A program made the position numbers and the translations under genes. Of a DNA stretch of 64,000 nucleotides, positions 56,664-64,000 are shown piece by piece. Position 1 is the stretch's first letter; every line of letters starts with the position of its first letter. The stretch comes from CAZSDW01 sp964605705 (GTDB taxonomy: Bacteria; Fidelibacterota; UBA2242): contig CAZSDW010000006.1 in the NCBI GenBank assembly GCA_964605705.1, positions 1 through 64,000 on the forward strand, given 5' to 3'. The notes under the pieces are model-generated. The model was not told the origin of the DNA. It did no database searches and saw nothing but the letters and a program-made list of their open reading frames with translations.

Positions 56664-58385
56664 TTACCTGTAAACGTCATCATTTCCTTGATATTCAAAC
56701 CAGTCAAAGCAGGCGGATTGGTCTGTTTCTTCACCGAGCGATGTCGCATACAGCGCAAACATACTGCCTACGAATCCACCAGCCATCCGGGTGCTCAAAA
56801 ATCGTCCATCCACATTATCTTTCAGCAAGTTCCATTGTTCCGGTTCAAATCCAAAGTAAAAAGAGTAACTACCACCATCGGCGTCAATTCGCAGATTTAC
56901 CACCTTTTCAGAATCAGCAAACGGTAGTTTCCGGGAAGCCAGCAATATCATCGAAGTCGGATTGTCTTTATTCTCATCTGATTTGAAAAGTTGGATAACC
57001 GACTCACCTTTTTCAAACGATTTGCACAGAAAATAAAAATGGGTCTCATTCTGGAAAATCAGCAATCCGGCTTTTTCATTCTCAGTTTTAGCATTAAAAA
57101 TAACTGACGTACCCACCGATGCTCGCAGGTGTTGCTGGCGCCGCCCGAGAAAAGCAGGATTACTGCTGCCGGCACAGGTTTCCGGTATTAAACGGATTTT
57201 CATAAAGCCGGCTTTTTCTTTTAAATCATACCATCTTGCGTGGGGAGTTCTTAAAAACACCCAGTTCGGATTCAATACCTCCGAATCAAATTCATCCCGT
57301 AAGCGAAAATTGCCGCTGTAAGGAATATCCTTTTTCTCAGAAGTCGAAGGAATTGGCAAGGGATATGTGTACTGAATTTCTTCAAAATCCGGATTGACAA
57401 CGGGATAGCCATCAATCCATTTAACCGGTGCCAGAAATGTTTCACGCCCGGTATTGTAGCAATTCTCTTCAAACGGCTGATAGGGTCGGCACCCTAAAAA
57501 TACCGCCCACCAATCTCCATTCACGGTTTCCACAAAATCCGCATGCCCCGTAGAAGTAATGGGATTTTCCCGTTTGGGATCCAGATGGCGCTGGGTAAGA
57601 ATCGGATTTTTTTCATAGGAAACATAGGGACCGGTCACTTTACGACTTCTGAAGACGACTTCCGAATGGTTCTCGGCGGTGCCGCCTTCTGCGGCAATTA
57701 AGTAATACCAGCCATCTTTCCGAAAGATATGCGGACCTTCGATCCAGATTGGCTTTTTGGAAATATCCGTACCACCATTAACTAGAATGAAATTTTCCCC
57801 GATTACTCTCAATCGATCTTTATCAAAAGTAAATAAACGTATCGTACGATGTCCCTCGTAAAGTGGCTTATTATCCGGGGCAATGCTGTTATACACAAAA
57901 TACGCTGTTCCGTCTTCATCAAAAAATAGCGATGGATCGATACCATCAACTTCCGGCTGCCAGACCGGATTTGACCAGGGTCCGGCAGGATTTTCGGAAG
58001 TCACAACAAAATTGCCGCTGCCATCAACCAGCGTACAGGTTACATAAAACCGACCTGCATTGTAAGCAATTGCCGGAGCAAAAATTCCCCTGGAGACACC
58101 AAATCCTTCAAGATTCATCTGCTCCACCCGGTCCATCACATGCCCGATCAATTCCCAATTCACCAGATCTTTACTGTGAAAAACAGGAATTCCCGGAAAA
58201 TAGGCAAAGGTAGAATTGATCAGGTAATAATCACCATCGACCCGGCAAATACTCGGATCAGGATAAAATCCAGCCAGAATCGGATTAGTAAATTGCTTAG
58301 CCAACTTTACGGTCATTCTTCTTTCACCACATGCAGACATGAGCAGCATCAGTATCAGAGTAACTGATAATATTCTGTTCAGCAT
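56664..58385 (-). CDS. GH43 beta-xylosidase/arabinofuranosidase lipoprotein
   Basis: Inverting five-bladed propeller glycosidase of 573 residues with lipobox MSAC (C19), so anchored in the envelope. Catalytic residues by position: base D43 in GFYPDPSICR, pKa modulator D150 in GIDPSLFF, acid E216 in IWIEGPH. C-terminal domain about 365-570 is the GH43_C2/DUF1349-like beta-sandwich (LRDEFDSEVLNPNWVFLRTP) found in subfamilies 10-12. Acts on xylo-oligosaccharide or arabinose side chains; subfamily cannot be fixed by eye. Directly follows GH115 in the operon and precedes GH10. Confidence 0.9.
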   Translation of the reverse strand: MLNRILSVTLILMLLMSACGERRMTVKLAKQFTNPILAGFYPDPSICRVDGDYYLINSTFAYFPGIPVFHSKDLVNWELIGHVMDRVEQMNLEGFGVSRGIFAPAIAYNAGRFYVTCTLVDGSGNFVVTSENPAGPWSNPVWQPEVDGIDPSLFFDEDGTAYFVYNSIAPDNKPLYEGHRTIRLFTFDKDRLRVIGENFILVNGGTDISKKPIWIEGPHIFRKDGWYYLIAAEGGTAENHSEVVFRSRKVTGPYVSYEKNPILTQRHLDPKRENPITSTGHADFVETVNGDWWAVFLGCRPYQPFEENCYNTGRETFLAPVKWIDGYPVVNPDFEEIQYTYPLPIPSTSEKKDIPYSGNFRLRDEFDSEVLNPNWVFLRTPHARWYDLKEKAGFMKIRLIPETCAGSSNPAFLGRRQQHLRASVGTSVIFNAKTENEKAGLLIFQNETHFYFLCKSFEKGESVIQLFKSDENKDNPTSMILLASRKLPFADSEKVVNLRIDADGGSYSFYFGFEPEQWNLLKDNVDGRFLSTRMAGGFVGSMFALYATSLGEETDQSACFDWFEYQGNDDVYR

Positions 58386-58433
58386 TGCATCTCCACAATT
58401 TATCCTCCAGGTTTTCCGCCATTGTCACTATTC

Positions 58434-61412
58434 TTATTCGGATTCCGGTTTGTAAAAATAACTTTCCGGCGGTCCCAGATAGCTGGGTTTCAATCCACCT
58501 CTGTTGATAATAATTTTCTGAAAAACAATACCGGGATCTACCAGCCAGATTTTCAAAATATGTTCACCTGCCTTGGTGATTATATGGGCGGATTTTTCTT
58601 TCATGACTTTATCTGTCACAGCCGTATTCCACCATTGTGGGTATTTCCAGTCCGGGATGGTGTCTCCCGCATGCATATTGACGAGTTGAGGGTTTTCATT
58701 GTCTATTGAAATCCCATAAACCAAGCCTTCCGTTTTTTTAAAATTCAGGGTGGGATTCAGGTAAAGTTCCACCTCAAGAACACCGGTTTCAAATACGGTA
58801 AAGTTGTATTCAAGCCTGGCGCTGTTGTCATTAATTTTTTGGGGTTCAATGTTCACCGGACGGGCAATGACGGCGGATTGGGTTCTTCCGAGATTGGGAA
58901 TTGTCTCCCATTTAATATCATCGGTTGTGACGGCTTTTTTATAGTCAGCAGCTTCGATAGCCACGACTCCATTGTTTTCGATAAATCCTTTTGCAGCTAT
59001 TTCAGCAATATTATTTAGCGCTACCTGTACGGGAATTTGTAAACGAGCTCCTTTGACAATGATATTTCCGGTTGTTTTCCCTGCGGGAGCTCTGTTCCAA
59101 TCGATGCTTACCATTATTTTATCATCTAATTCCACTGTCCCCGCAGCAGAAGAAACCTTAATCCAGGCTTCTTTAGGTTTAACCGTATATTTAACGGAAA
59201 CCTTGCTTTTATTGAATACCTCAATATAATACTCCTGCTGGTTGATTGAATCAAATTCAGGTAAAACAGCAAGTGTCGTATCATTGGGAAATCCAGCCAT
59301 GGAGCCTTCCAAGGCGACGCCAATCGCGGCTTTTTTGGAAGGCTTTACTCGATATACCTTCGGCATTTTATTCTTACCAGGCTGGTCCCACGATGTATAT
59401 CCGATATGCGTCTGAGCCATCATATGATTCCATTTACCACCAGCCATTTCCGTGTGATAATAATGGGTGAGTTCGGCATCTCTTTCAAAAAGTTCTCGCA
59501 CTTCTTCGGCATACAAATTGGTCGATGCCCTGCCTTGTTGTTCATACAAACGGTTTTTTGCAGCGGCAACATACATCTCGTTCAGGTTGGCACATATTTC
59601 AACCGGGAACAGAACCAGTTGGTAAAAAGCATCTTTATAGTCATCGCCGATTTTTTCATAAATGCTCTTTGACTCGGTAACCAGCTTATTATAATCGTTG
59701 ACAATGGTTTCGGCTTCATGATAATCCGTAATACTATAAGTAAACGGTTTCAGCATTTCCGGTGTTCTTCTGCCATTGTATTTTGTATATAATGCCAGTA
59801 TTTCACCAATCTTTTCGGCATACTCATCGCCAAACTGCTGGGTTGCCCAATGGGTATAGTATTCGGGTAGCATATCAGGATGAATTGCATCGGGATTCCA
59901 GGCAAAATCAAGGAAAAAACTGATCGGCAGTTCCATGGGTTTTAAATCACCGACATTCACCAGCCATATTTCCTTCGCTCCGTACTGATATGACAGGTTC
60001 ATCTGTTCCCATACTTTTTCGATCTGGGTGACATTCAACCACTTATAACTCACGGGACCACCGACAAAATCGAAGTGATAATAAATCCCAAAACCACCTT
60101 TTCTGCTCAGATCTTCAGGCTTTGGCAGTACTCTCACATTGCCCCAGTTGTCGTCGCACAGTAAAAGCGTGACATCATCCGGAACACGCATACCTTTGTC
60201 ATAATAATCCTGAACCTCCTTGTACAAAGCCCAAGCTTGGGGTGTTTCTTCGGCGGGTTTGCCGGTTACTTCTTCGATAATCTGTCTCTGATCCTTGACT
60301 ATTCTTTCCAATAAATCGATGGCGGTACCTTCGGTCATTGCTTCATCGCCATCGCCTCGCATTCCGATCGTCACCACACTTTCATTTTCACCCATTCTTT
60401 CGAGACCTTCTCGCCAGAATTTCTGTAATTCTTCAGCATTCTTTTCATAGTTCCAGGGACCTTTGCCATATCTGCTCCATTCCACATGCGCCCGCATCAA
60501 GGGTTCATGATGAGAAGTACCTATCACAACACCATATTCATTTGCCAGAGGAGCGCTCAATGGATCATCATCATAGATGGCTCTGCCCCACATCGCTGGC
60601 CATAGAAAATTTCCCTTCAACCGCAAAATCAATTCAAAAACATTGGCATAAAATTTCGAGTTGAATCCACCGTATTTTTCAAATACCCAACCCGAAAGCG
60701 CCGGCGCTTCATCATTCAGGAAAATACCACGATACTTTACCTTTGGTTCACCCGGTGAATACCGCCCGGGAAGGACATAGATACTGGACTTTTTCCTGAC
60801 CGGTACATCAGCCCAGAAATACCACGGGCTGACCCCGATTTTTTCCGAGAGATCAAACATGCCATAAATCGTGCCGCGCTTGTTGCTGCCGACAATGACC
60901 AGAGCACGCTCAATCTCAGCCATGGGCTGCTCTACAACCTGAATCAAAAAAGCATCCCATTTACCCTGTATTGCATCCACCGAAATTTTTTCAGCGTTCA
61001 CTAATTCATCAATCAGCGGACTTTTTCCGAGGGTACCAATCAGGACAATTTCACCGGAAGCTGGCAATTTATCAATCATCAATTCCGGTTCGACGTCGGC
61101 AACTTTCCGGATATCAGTCTGCATAAGTCCGGCGACCCGCATAACTCCGGGAAAATCACCCGAGCTCAAAACCAGCGGCGCTGACTTTCCGGACTCGACC
61201 AGTGTAAAAGCACTTTCAGTTTTATCAAGTGTAATATAAGAATCCCGTTTCACAGAATCCGGATTTTGACTTTCAGCCGGCAAAGAAATAATAAACAGGG
61301 TTGCAAAAGTGATTAGAAATCCCATTTTAAAATAAAGAAAATGATGGCAATCGGCTCTTTTTAAACCTGGCTTTTTGTGGCTGATACTTCTCATTTTACA
61401 CTCATTTTGCAT
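58434..61412 (-). CDS. GH115 alpha-glucuronidase
   Basis: Exported enzyme of the GH115 family, about 992 residues, that removes (4-O-methyl-)glucuronic acid from xylan, also from internal xylose units. Family marks: LVIVGSNKRGTIYGMFDLSEKIGVSPWYFWADVPV, KYRGIFLNDEAPALSGW, LKGNFLWPAMWG, VVIGTSHHEPLMRAHVEW, VVTIGMRGDGDEAMTEG. A beta-sandwich C-terminal domain follows (about 760-985). The frame is open to 61502, but an operator at 61461-61474 lies in that stretch, so ATG 61410-61412 or 61392-61394 is preferred; both precede the signal segment MGFLITFATLFIISLPAES. First gene of the glucuronoxylan operon. Confidence 0.93.
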   Translation of the reverse strand: MQNECKMRSISHKKPGLKRADCHHFLYFKMGFLITFATLFIISLPAESQNPDSVKRDSYITLDKTESAFTLVESGKSAPLVLSSGDFPGVMRVAGLMQTDIRKVADVEPELMIDKLPASGEIVLIGTLGKSPLIDELVNAEKISVDAIQGKWDAFLIQVVEQPMAEIERALVIVGSNKRGTIYGMFDLSEKIGVSPWYFWADVPVRKKSSIYVLPGRYSPGEPKVKYRGIFLNDEAPALSGWVFEKYGGFNSKFYANVFELILRLKGNFLWPAMWGRAIYDDDPLSAPLANEYGVVIGTSHHEPLMRAHVEWSRYGKGPWNYEKNAEELQKFWREGLERMGENESVVTIGMRGDGDEAMTEGTAIDLLERIVKDQRQIIEEVTGKPAEETPQAWALYKEVQDYYDKGMRVPDDVTLLLCDDNWGNVRVLPKPEDLSRKGGFGIYYHFDFVGGPVSYKWLNVTQIEKVWEQMNLSYQYGAKEIWLVNVGDLKPMELPISFFLDFAWNPDAIHPDMLPEYYTHWATQQFGDEYAEKIGEILALYTKYNGRRTPEMLKPFTYSITDYHEAETIVNDYNKLVTESKSIYEKIGDDYKDAFYQLVLFPVEICANLNEMYVAAAKNRLYEQQGRASTNLYAEEVRELFERDAELTHYYHTEMAGGKWNHMMAQTHIGYTSWDQPGKNKMPKVYRVKPSKKAAIGVALEGSMAGFPNDTTLAVLPEFDSINQQEYYIEVFNKSKVSVKYTVKPKEAWIKVSSAAGTVELDDKIMVSIDWNRAPAGKTTGNIIVKGARLQIPVQVALNNIAEIAAKGFIENNGVVAIEAADYKKAVTTDDIKWETIPNLGRTQSAVIARPVNIEPQKINDNSARLEYNFTVFETGVLEVELYLNPTLNFKKTEGLVYGISIDNENPQLVNMHAGDTIPDWKYPQWWNTAVTDKVMKEKSAHIITKAGEHILKIWLVDPGIVFQKIIINRGGLKPSYLGPPESYFYKPESE

Positions 61413-61460
61413 ATTTAGATAAAGTTTGATAAGATCGCATTCTAAAAATTTTGAACATAA

Positions 61461-61474
61461 TTGAACCGATTCAA
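61461..61474. promoter_or_regulatory. LacI-type operator upstream of GH115
   Basis: TTGAACCGATTCAA, a near-perfect palindrome with a central CG pair typical of LacI-family sites. It lies about 50 bases upstream of the preferred GH115 start at 61412. Confidence 0.7.
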
Positions 61475-61749
61475 TATTAACAATATTACGGCTACTTGTC
61501 AAATGGAATTAACATCAAATTCCCGGCTAAAATATCAGAACAACGCAGCGTTAAGTTACCAAAAACAGATAGGCGTTTTTTTACTAATCCATTGTACCTC
61601 AGGACTATACTACACTGTGAAAAACACTTGATTTGGGCAAAATGTACTTAAAATTTGTTGAAGATACTCTCATCAGATTTTTATAACTGTCGGAAATATT
61701 TTTATTGTTTTTTTCATCGAATCAAAATACTTTACTTTTTAAAAAATAA

Positions 61750-61763
61750 TTGAACCGTTTTAA
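61750..61763. promoter_or_regulatory. LacI-type operator upstream of lacI 2
   Basis: TTGAACCGTTTTAA, which shares the TTGAACCG half with the GH115 operator. It lies 37 bases before the regulator start, consistent with autoregulation. Confidence 0.65.
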
Positions 61764-61799
61764 TCGCGGGAAATTTTTGAGGAGGAATCAGTTGCATCA

Positions 61800-62828
61800 A
61801 TGAAAAGAATTACGATTGAAGATGTCGCTGCTCAAGCTGGTGTTTCCAAAGGGACCGTTTCTGCAGTAATCAATGCCAAAAACACAGTCAAGCCCTCTAC
61901 CCGCGAGTATATTCTGAAAGTTATGAAAGAATTGAATTTCCGCCCGAAAGGGATGGCACGTAATCTTAAAAATGGTGATCAGGATAAAAGTATCGGGATT
62001 ATTATCAAAGACCTGAATTATCCATTCTATACTTCGATTGCCACCGGGGTCAAAGAGTACGCCAATCAAAGGGGTTATTCCGTTATCGTCACCAGTTCTG
62101 AAGATGAACATGAATATGAGCGAAAATTTACCCATCTTTTTTCAACCAAAGATATCAAAGGTGCGATTATTGCTCCGATCATTGAAGGTACTTCTGAAAT
62201 CGAACATCTCTTCAAATTAAAAATGATCAACTATCCTTTTGTTCTGCTGGAAGACGTTCGAGGAATTCAGGCAAATGTCGTTGCTATCGACAACCTCAAA
62301 GCGATTAAGAAAGCGGTGAAATACCTGATCGAGAGTGGACACACCAAGATTGTTCATTTTGCCGGTCCAGCACACTCATCCCATACCCAGGAACGAATCG
62401 AAGGTTTTCGCCACGCCTTCAGTGAAAGTCCTCTGGTTTTTCACGACGATATGATAATTGCAGCGGGCTCTCATTATGATCCGGTCATGCGAATAACCCA
62501 TGAATATTTTAATGGAAAATCTCCGGAGGATTACCCGACTGCAATTGTCTGTTATAACGATCAGCAGGCACTTACCGTCATGATGGCTCTGAAAGAATTG
62601 AACATTAAAGTTCCCGATGATATCTCCATCATCGGAAACGATGATATATCCTTTGCCAAAATTTACCCTACCCCACTGACCACCATCCGGGCTCCCCAAC
62701 GGGAAATCGGTCGCAAAGCCGCCGAAATATTGATCCGCAATATTGAATCAACCACGCTTTTACCAATCGAGCGGATTGTCCTCGAAACGGAACTGATTAT
62801 CAGAGAATCATCACGAACTTTAAACTGA
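61800..62828 (+). CDS. LacI-family transcriptional regulator 2
   Basis: Regulator of 342 residues, probably of xylan/glucuronoxylan use. Helix-turn-helix at 3-25 (RITIEDVAAQAGVSKGTVSAVINAK), hinge helix near 50-58 (FRPKGMARNLKN), then the effector-binding domain (SIGIIIKDLNYPFYTSIATGVKEYA, VVAIDNLKAIKKAVKYLIESGHTKIVHFAGP, SIIGNDDISFAKIYPTPLTTI). It stands divergent from GH115 and convergent with the GH3 gene. Shared operators in front of itself, GH115 and the UroD gene point to a single regulon. Confidence 0.93.
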   Translation: MKRITIEDVAAQAGVSKGTVSAVINAKNTVKPSTREYILKVMKELNFRPKGMARNLKNGDQDKSIGIIIKDLNYPFYTSIATGVKEYANQRGYSVIVTSSEDEHEYERKFTHLFSTKDIKGAIIAPIIEGTSEIEHLFKLKMINYPFVLLEDVRGIQANVVAIDNLKAIKKAVKYLIESGHTKIVHFAGPAHSSHTQERIEGFRHAFSESPLVFHDDMIIAAGSHYDPVMRITHEYFNGKSPEDYPTAIVCYNDQQALTVMMALKELNIKVPDDISIIGNDDISFAKIYPTPLTTIRAPQREIGRKAAEILIRNIESTTLLPIERIVLETELIIRESSRTLN

Positions 62829-62846
62829 CAGATATATTTCTTCTCA

Positions 62847-64000
62847 TTATTCTACAATAAACGCTTCACCCTTAATTTCTAAAACCGTCGATACATAGTT
62901 TGTTGTCGCTGATTTCGTGCCCGGCTGGGTTCCTCCTACAGCCAACTCAATCATCCCTGGTTCAACAATGTATTGAACGGCGTCGCGATTTGTTTCAGTA
63001 TCAATGATGGCAAATTGCTTCGGCAAAATCGTAAAATCCACCAGCTGTTTTTGCCCGGGATTCAGGTGAATTCGCTTAAAACCCTGCAATGAATGAATGG
63101 GGGTGACAACTGATGCCTCCAGATCCTTTATATATAACTGAATTACTTCATCCCCGGCAACTTTACCGGTATTGGTAACTGTAACAGATATTTTAACAGT
63201 ATCGCCGGCTATGATTTCCTGTGGTCCTGAAATATCTCCATAAGCAAATGTAGAATAACTTAATCCGTAACCAAACGGATAAAGCGCTTCCCCTTCAAAA
63301 TAGCGATAGGTGCGCCCTTTCATATTATAATCTTTGAAAGATGGCAATTGTTCAACGGATTTATAGAAGGTTACCGGCAGTCTGCCGGCAGGATTATAAT
63401 CACCAAAAAGCACATCCGCCAATGCCGTACCACCTTCCTGTCCCGGATACCAGAGATCCACGATCGCAGGAATATTTTCCTCAGCCCAGTTGACGGATAA
63501 TGCACTGCCGCCGCTGAGTACGAGTACAACCGGTGTCCCTGTTGCATAAATTTCTTTCAGCAGGATTTCCTGAACTTTAGGCAAATCGGTACTTGTTCGG
63601 TCTCCGCCGCTGAATCCGGGATAATTCACCCGCATCTCTTCGCCTTCCAGCTGAGCCGTAATACCACCGATAAAAATGACCACATCGGCATTTTGAGCAA
63701 GATTTATGGCTTTCTTGAAATTATCCACCTTCAGCAGTTCCCACTTCACAGTGAGTTCCGGCAAACCGTAACTATTTCTATATTCCACTCTGATATTATA
63801 AGATTTGCCTTTTTTCAGGCGAAGATGATTACTTTTCACAACCGGTTCCTCCGTCCGCTGGAGAACCGCCCAGTTATCAACAACCAGCTTATTATCGATA
63901 AATAAGCGGTAACCGTTATTCCCTTCAACGAGAAAATTGAATGGTCCGGAACGCGGAACTCGCAATTGCCCTGACCAGCGGAACGAATACTCGGGCTCCT
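62847..64000 (-). CDS. GH3 beta-glycosidase, 3' part, with PA14 insert (runs off the window)
   Basis: C-terminal portion of a GH3 enzyme; the frame is open to the right edge, and the bases at 63966-64000 encode EYSFRWSGQLRVPRSG, the start of a PA14 strand, so the real start lies outside. The PA14 domain (about the first 80 residues; GYRLFIDNKLVVDNW) is inserted in the GH3 C-terminal domain, which continues with ADVVIFIGGITAQLEGEE (acid/base glutamate candidate) and SGGSALSVNWAEENIPAIVDLWYPGQEGGTALADVLFGDYNPAGRLPVTFY. An FN3-like domain ends it (about 245-340). The catalytic nucleophile lies in the missing N-terminal barrel. Probably a beta-xylosidase or beta-glucosidase; PA14-GH3 enzymes of both kinds exist. 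It ends 18 bases from the LacI stop. Confidence 0.9.
   Translation of the reverse strand, partial: EPEYSFRWSGQLRVPRSGPFNFLVEGNNGYRLFIDNKLVVDNWAVLQRTEEPVVKSNHLRLKKGKSYNIRVEYRNSYGLPELTVKWELLKVDNFKKAINLAQNADVVIFIGGITAQLEGEEMRVNYPGFSGGDRTSTDLPKVQEILLKEIYATGTPVVLVLSGGSALSVNWAEENIPAIVDLWYPGQEGGTALADVLFGDYNPAGRLPVTFYKSVEQLPSFKDYNMKGRTYRYFEGEALYPFGYGLSYSTFAYGDISGPQEIIAGDTVKISVTVTNTGKVAGDEVIQLYIKDLEASVVTPIHSLQGFKRIHLNPGQKQLVDFTILPKQFAIIDTETNRDAVQYIVEPGMIELAVGGTQPGTKSATTNYVSTVLEIKGEAFIVE

Larger units (their letters stand above)
61413..61799. promoter_or_regulatory. Divergent regulatory region, GH115 and lacI 2
   Basis: A 387-base AT-rich region between the minus-strand GH115 gene and the plus-strand LacI gene. 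It holds two operators described separately. A ribosome site GGAGG at 61781-61785 precedes the LacI start by 14 bases. No further gene or RNA was recognised. Confidence 0.6.

Noticed and set aside
1..64000. CRISPR arrays, tRNA or rRNA genes, insertion sequences
   Set aside because: No short regularly spaced repeats, cloverleaf-like sequences, rRNA segments or transposase frames were found; the long repeats are within protein genes and lack terminal inverted repeats.

Overview
The window is an almost fully coding carbohydrate-use region from a Gram-negative bacterium, most likely of the Fibrobacterota-Chlorobiota-Bacteroidota (FCB) superphylum and probably a Calditrichota/KSB1/Ignavibacteriota-type lineage rather than a classical Bacteroides. 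The reasons are: C-terminal type IX secretion (T9SS) sorting domains with the YPNPFNP signature, a PorV-like protein, TonB-dependent receptors with a CarboxypepD_reg domain but no recognisable SusD, a Reg_prop/Y_Y_Y sensor protein, and an ABC sugar importer alongside the TonB systems. The lineage is inferred from these families, not from a marker gene. No rRNA, tRNA, CRISPR array or transposase was seen.

Layout. (1) 1-3162: a cohesin-like lipoprotein and a CsgG/PEGA-type envelope protein. (2) 3492-4886: a plus-strand pair, a five-bladed-propeller glycosidase and a cytidine-deaminase-like protein. (3) 4926-19350, minus strand: a beta-mannoside cluster with a six-hairpin lipoprotein, a GH130 enzyme, a zinc sugar/polyol dehydrogenase, two ABC permeases, a solute-binding protein, two large paralogous six-hairpin lipoproteins and a secreted LamG/T9SS protein. 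(4) 19419-30987: a TonB receptor, two giant FN3-type secreted proteins that share a 1,645-base identical 3' half, a SurA-like chaperone and a PorV-like barrel. (5) 31064-38983: a T9SS protein with a perfect 1,001-base internal duplication, a clan GH-A glycosidase, a LacI regulator and, divergently, a second GH130 protein and the ABC ATPase. (6) 39111-61412: a xylan/glucuronoxylan block, with GH115 alpha-glucuronidase, GH43, GH10, a homocysteine methyltransferase and a UroD-family methyltransferase, a TIG lipoprotein, a TonB receptor, its FN3 companion, then xylose isomerase, xylulokinase, aldose epimerase and a propeller sensor. (7) 61800-64000: a second LacI regulator and the 3' part of a GH3 enzyme.

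How the parts fit. In the xylan half, GH10 (T9SS-exported), GH43, GH115 and GH3 would take glucuronoxylan to xylose and (4-O-methyl)glucuronate; the TIG/TonB/FN3 trio would bind and import oligomers; XylA, XylB and GalM would feed xylose to the pentose phosphate pathway. LacI-type palindromes (TTGAACCGATTCAA and variants) sit before GH115, before the regulator itself and before the methyltransferase pair. In the mannoside half, GH130 enzymes and six-hairpin glycosidases sit with an ABC importer whose ATPase lies 27 kb away beside the other LacI gene.

The most interesting points are the methyltransferase pair in the glucuronoxylan operon (possible fate of the 4-O-methyl group), the SusD-less TonB/FN3 pairs with calcium-loop motifs, the two perfect long repeats, and a propeller sensor that ends in a Cys4 domain where a kinase would be expected.
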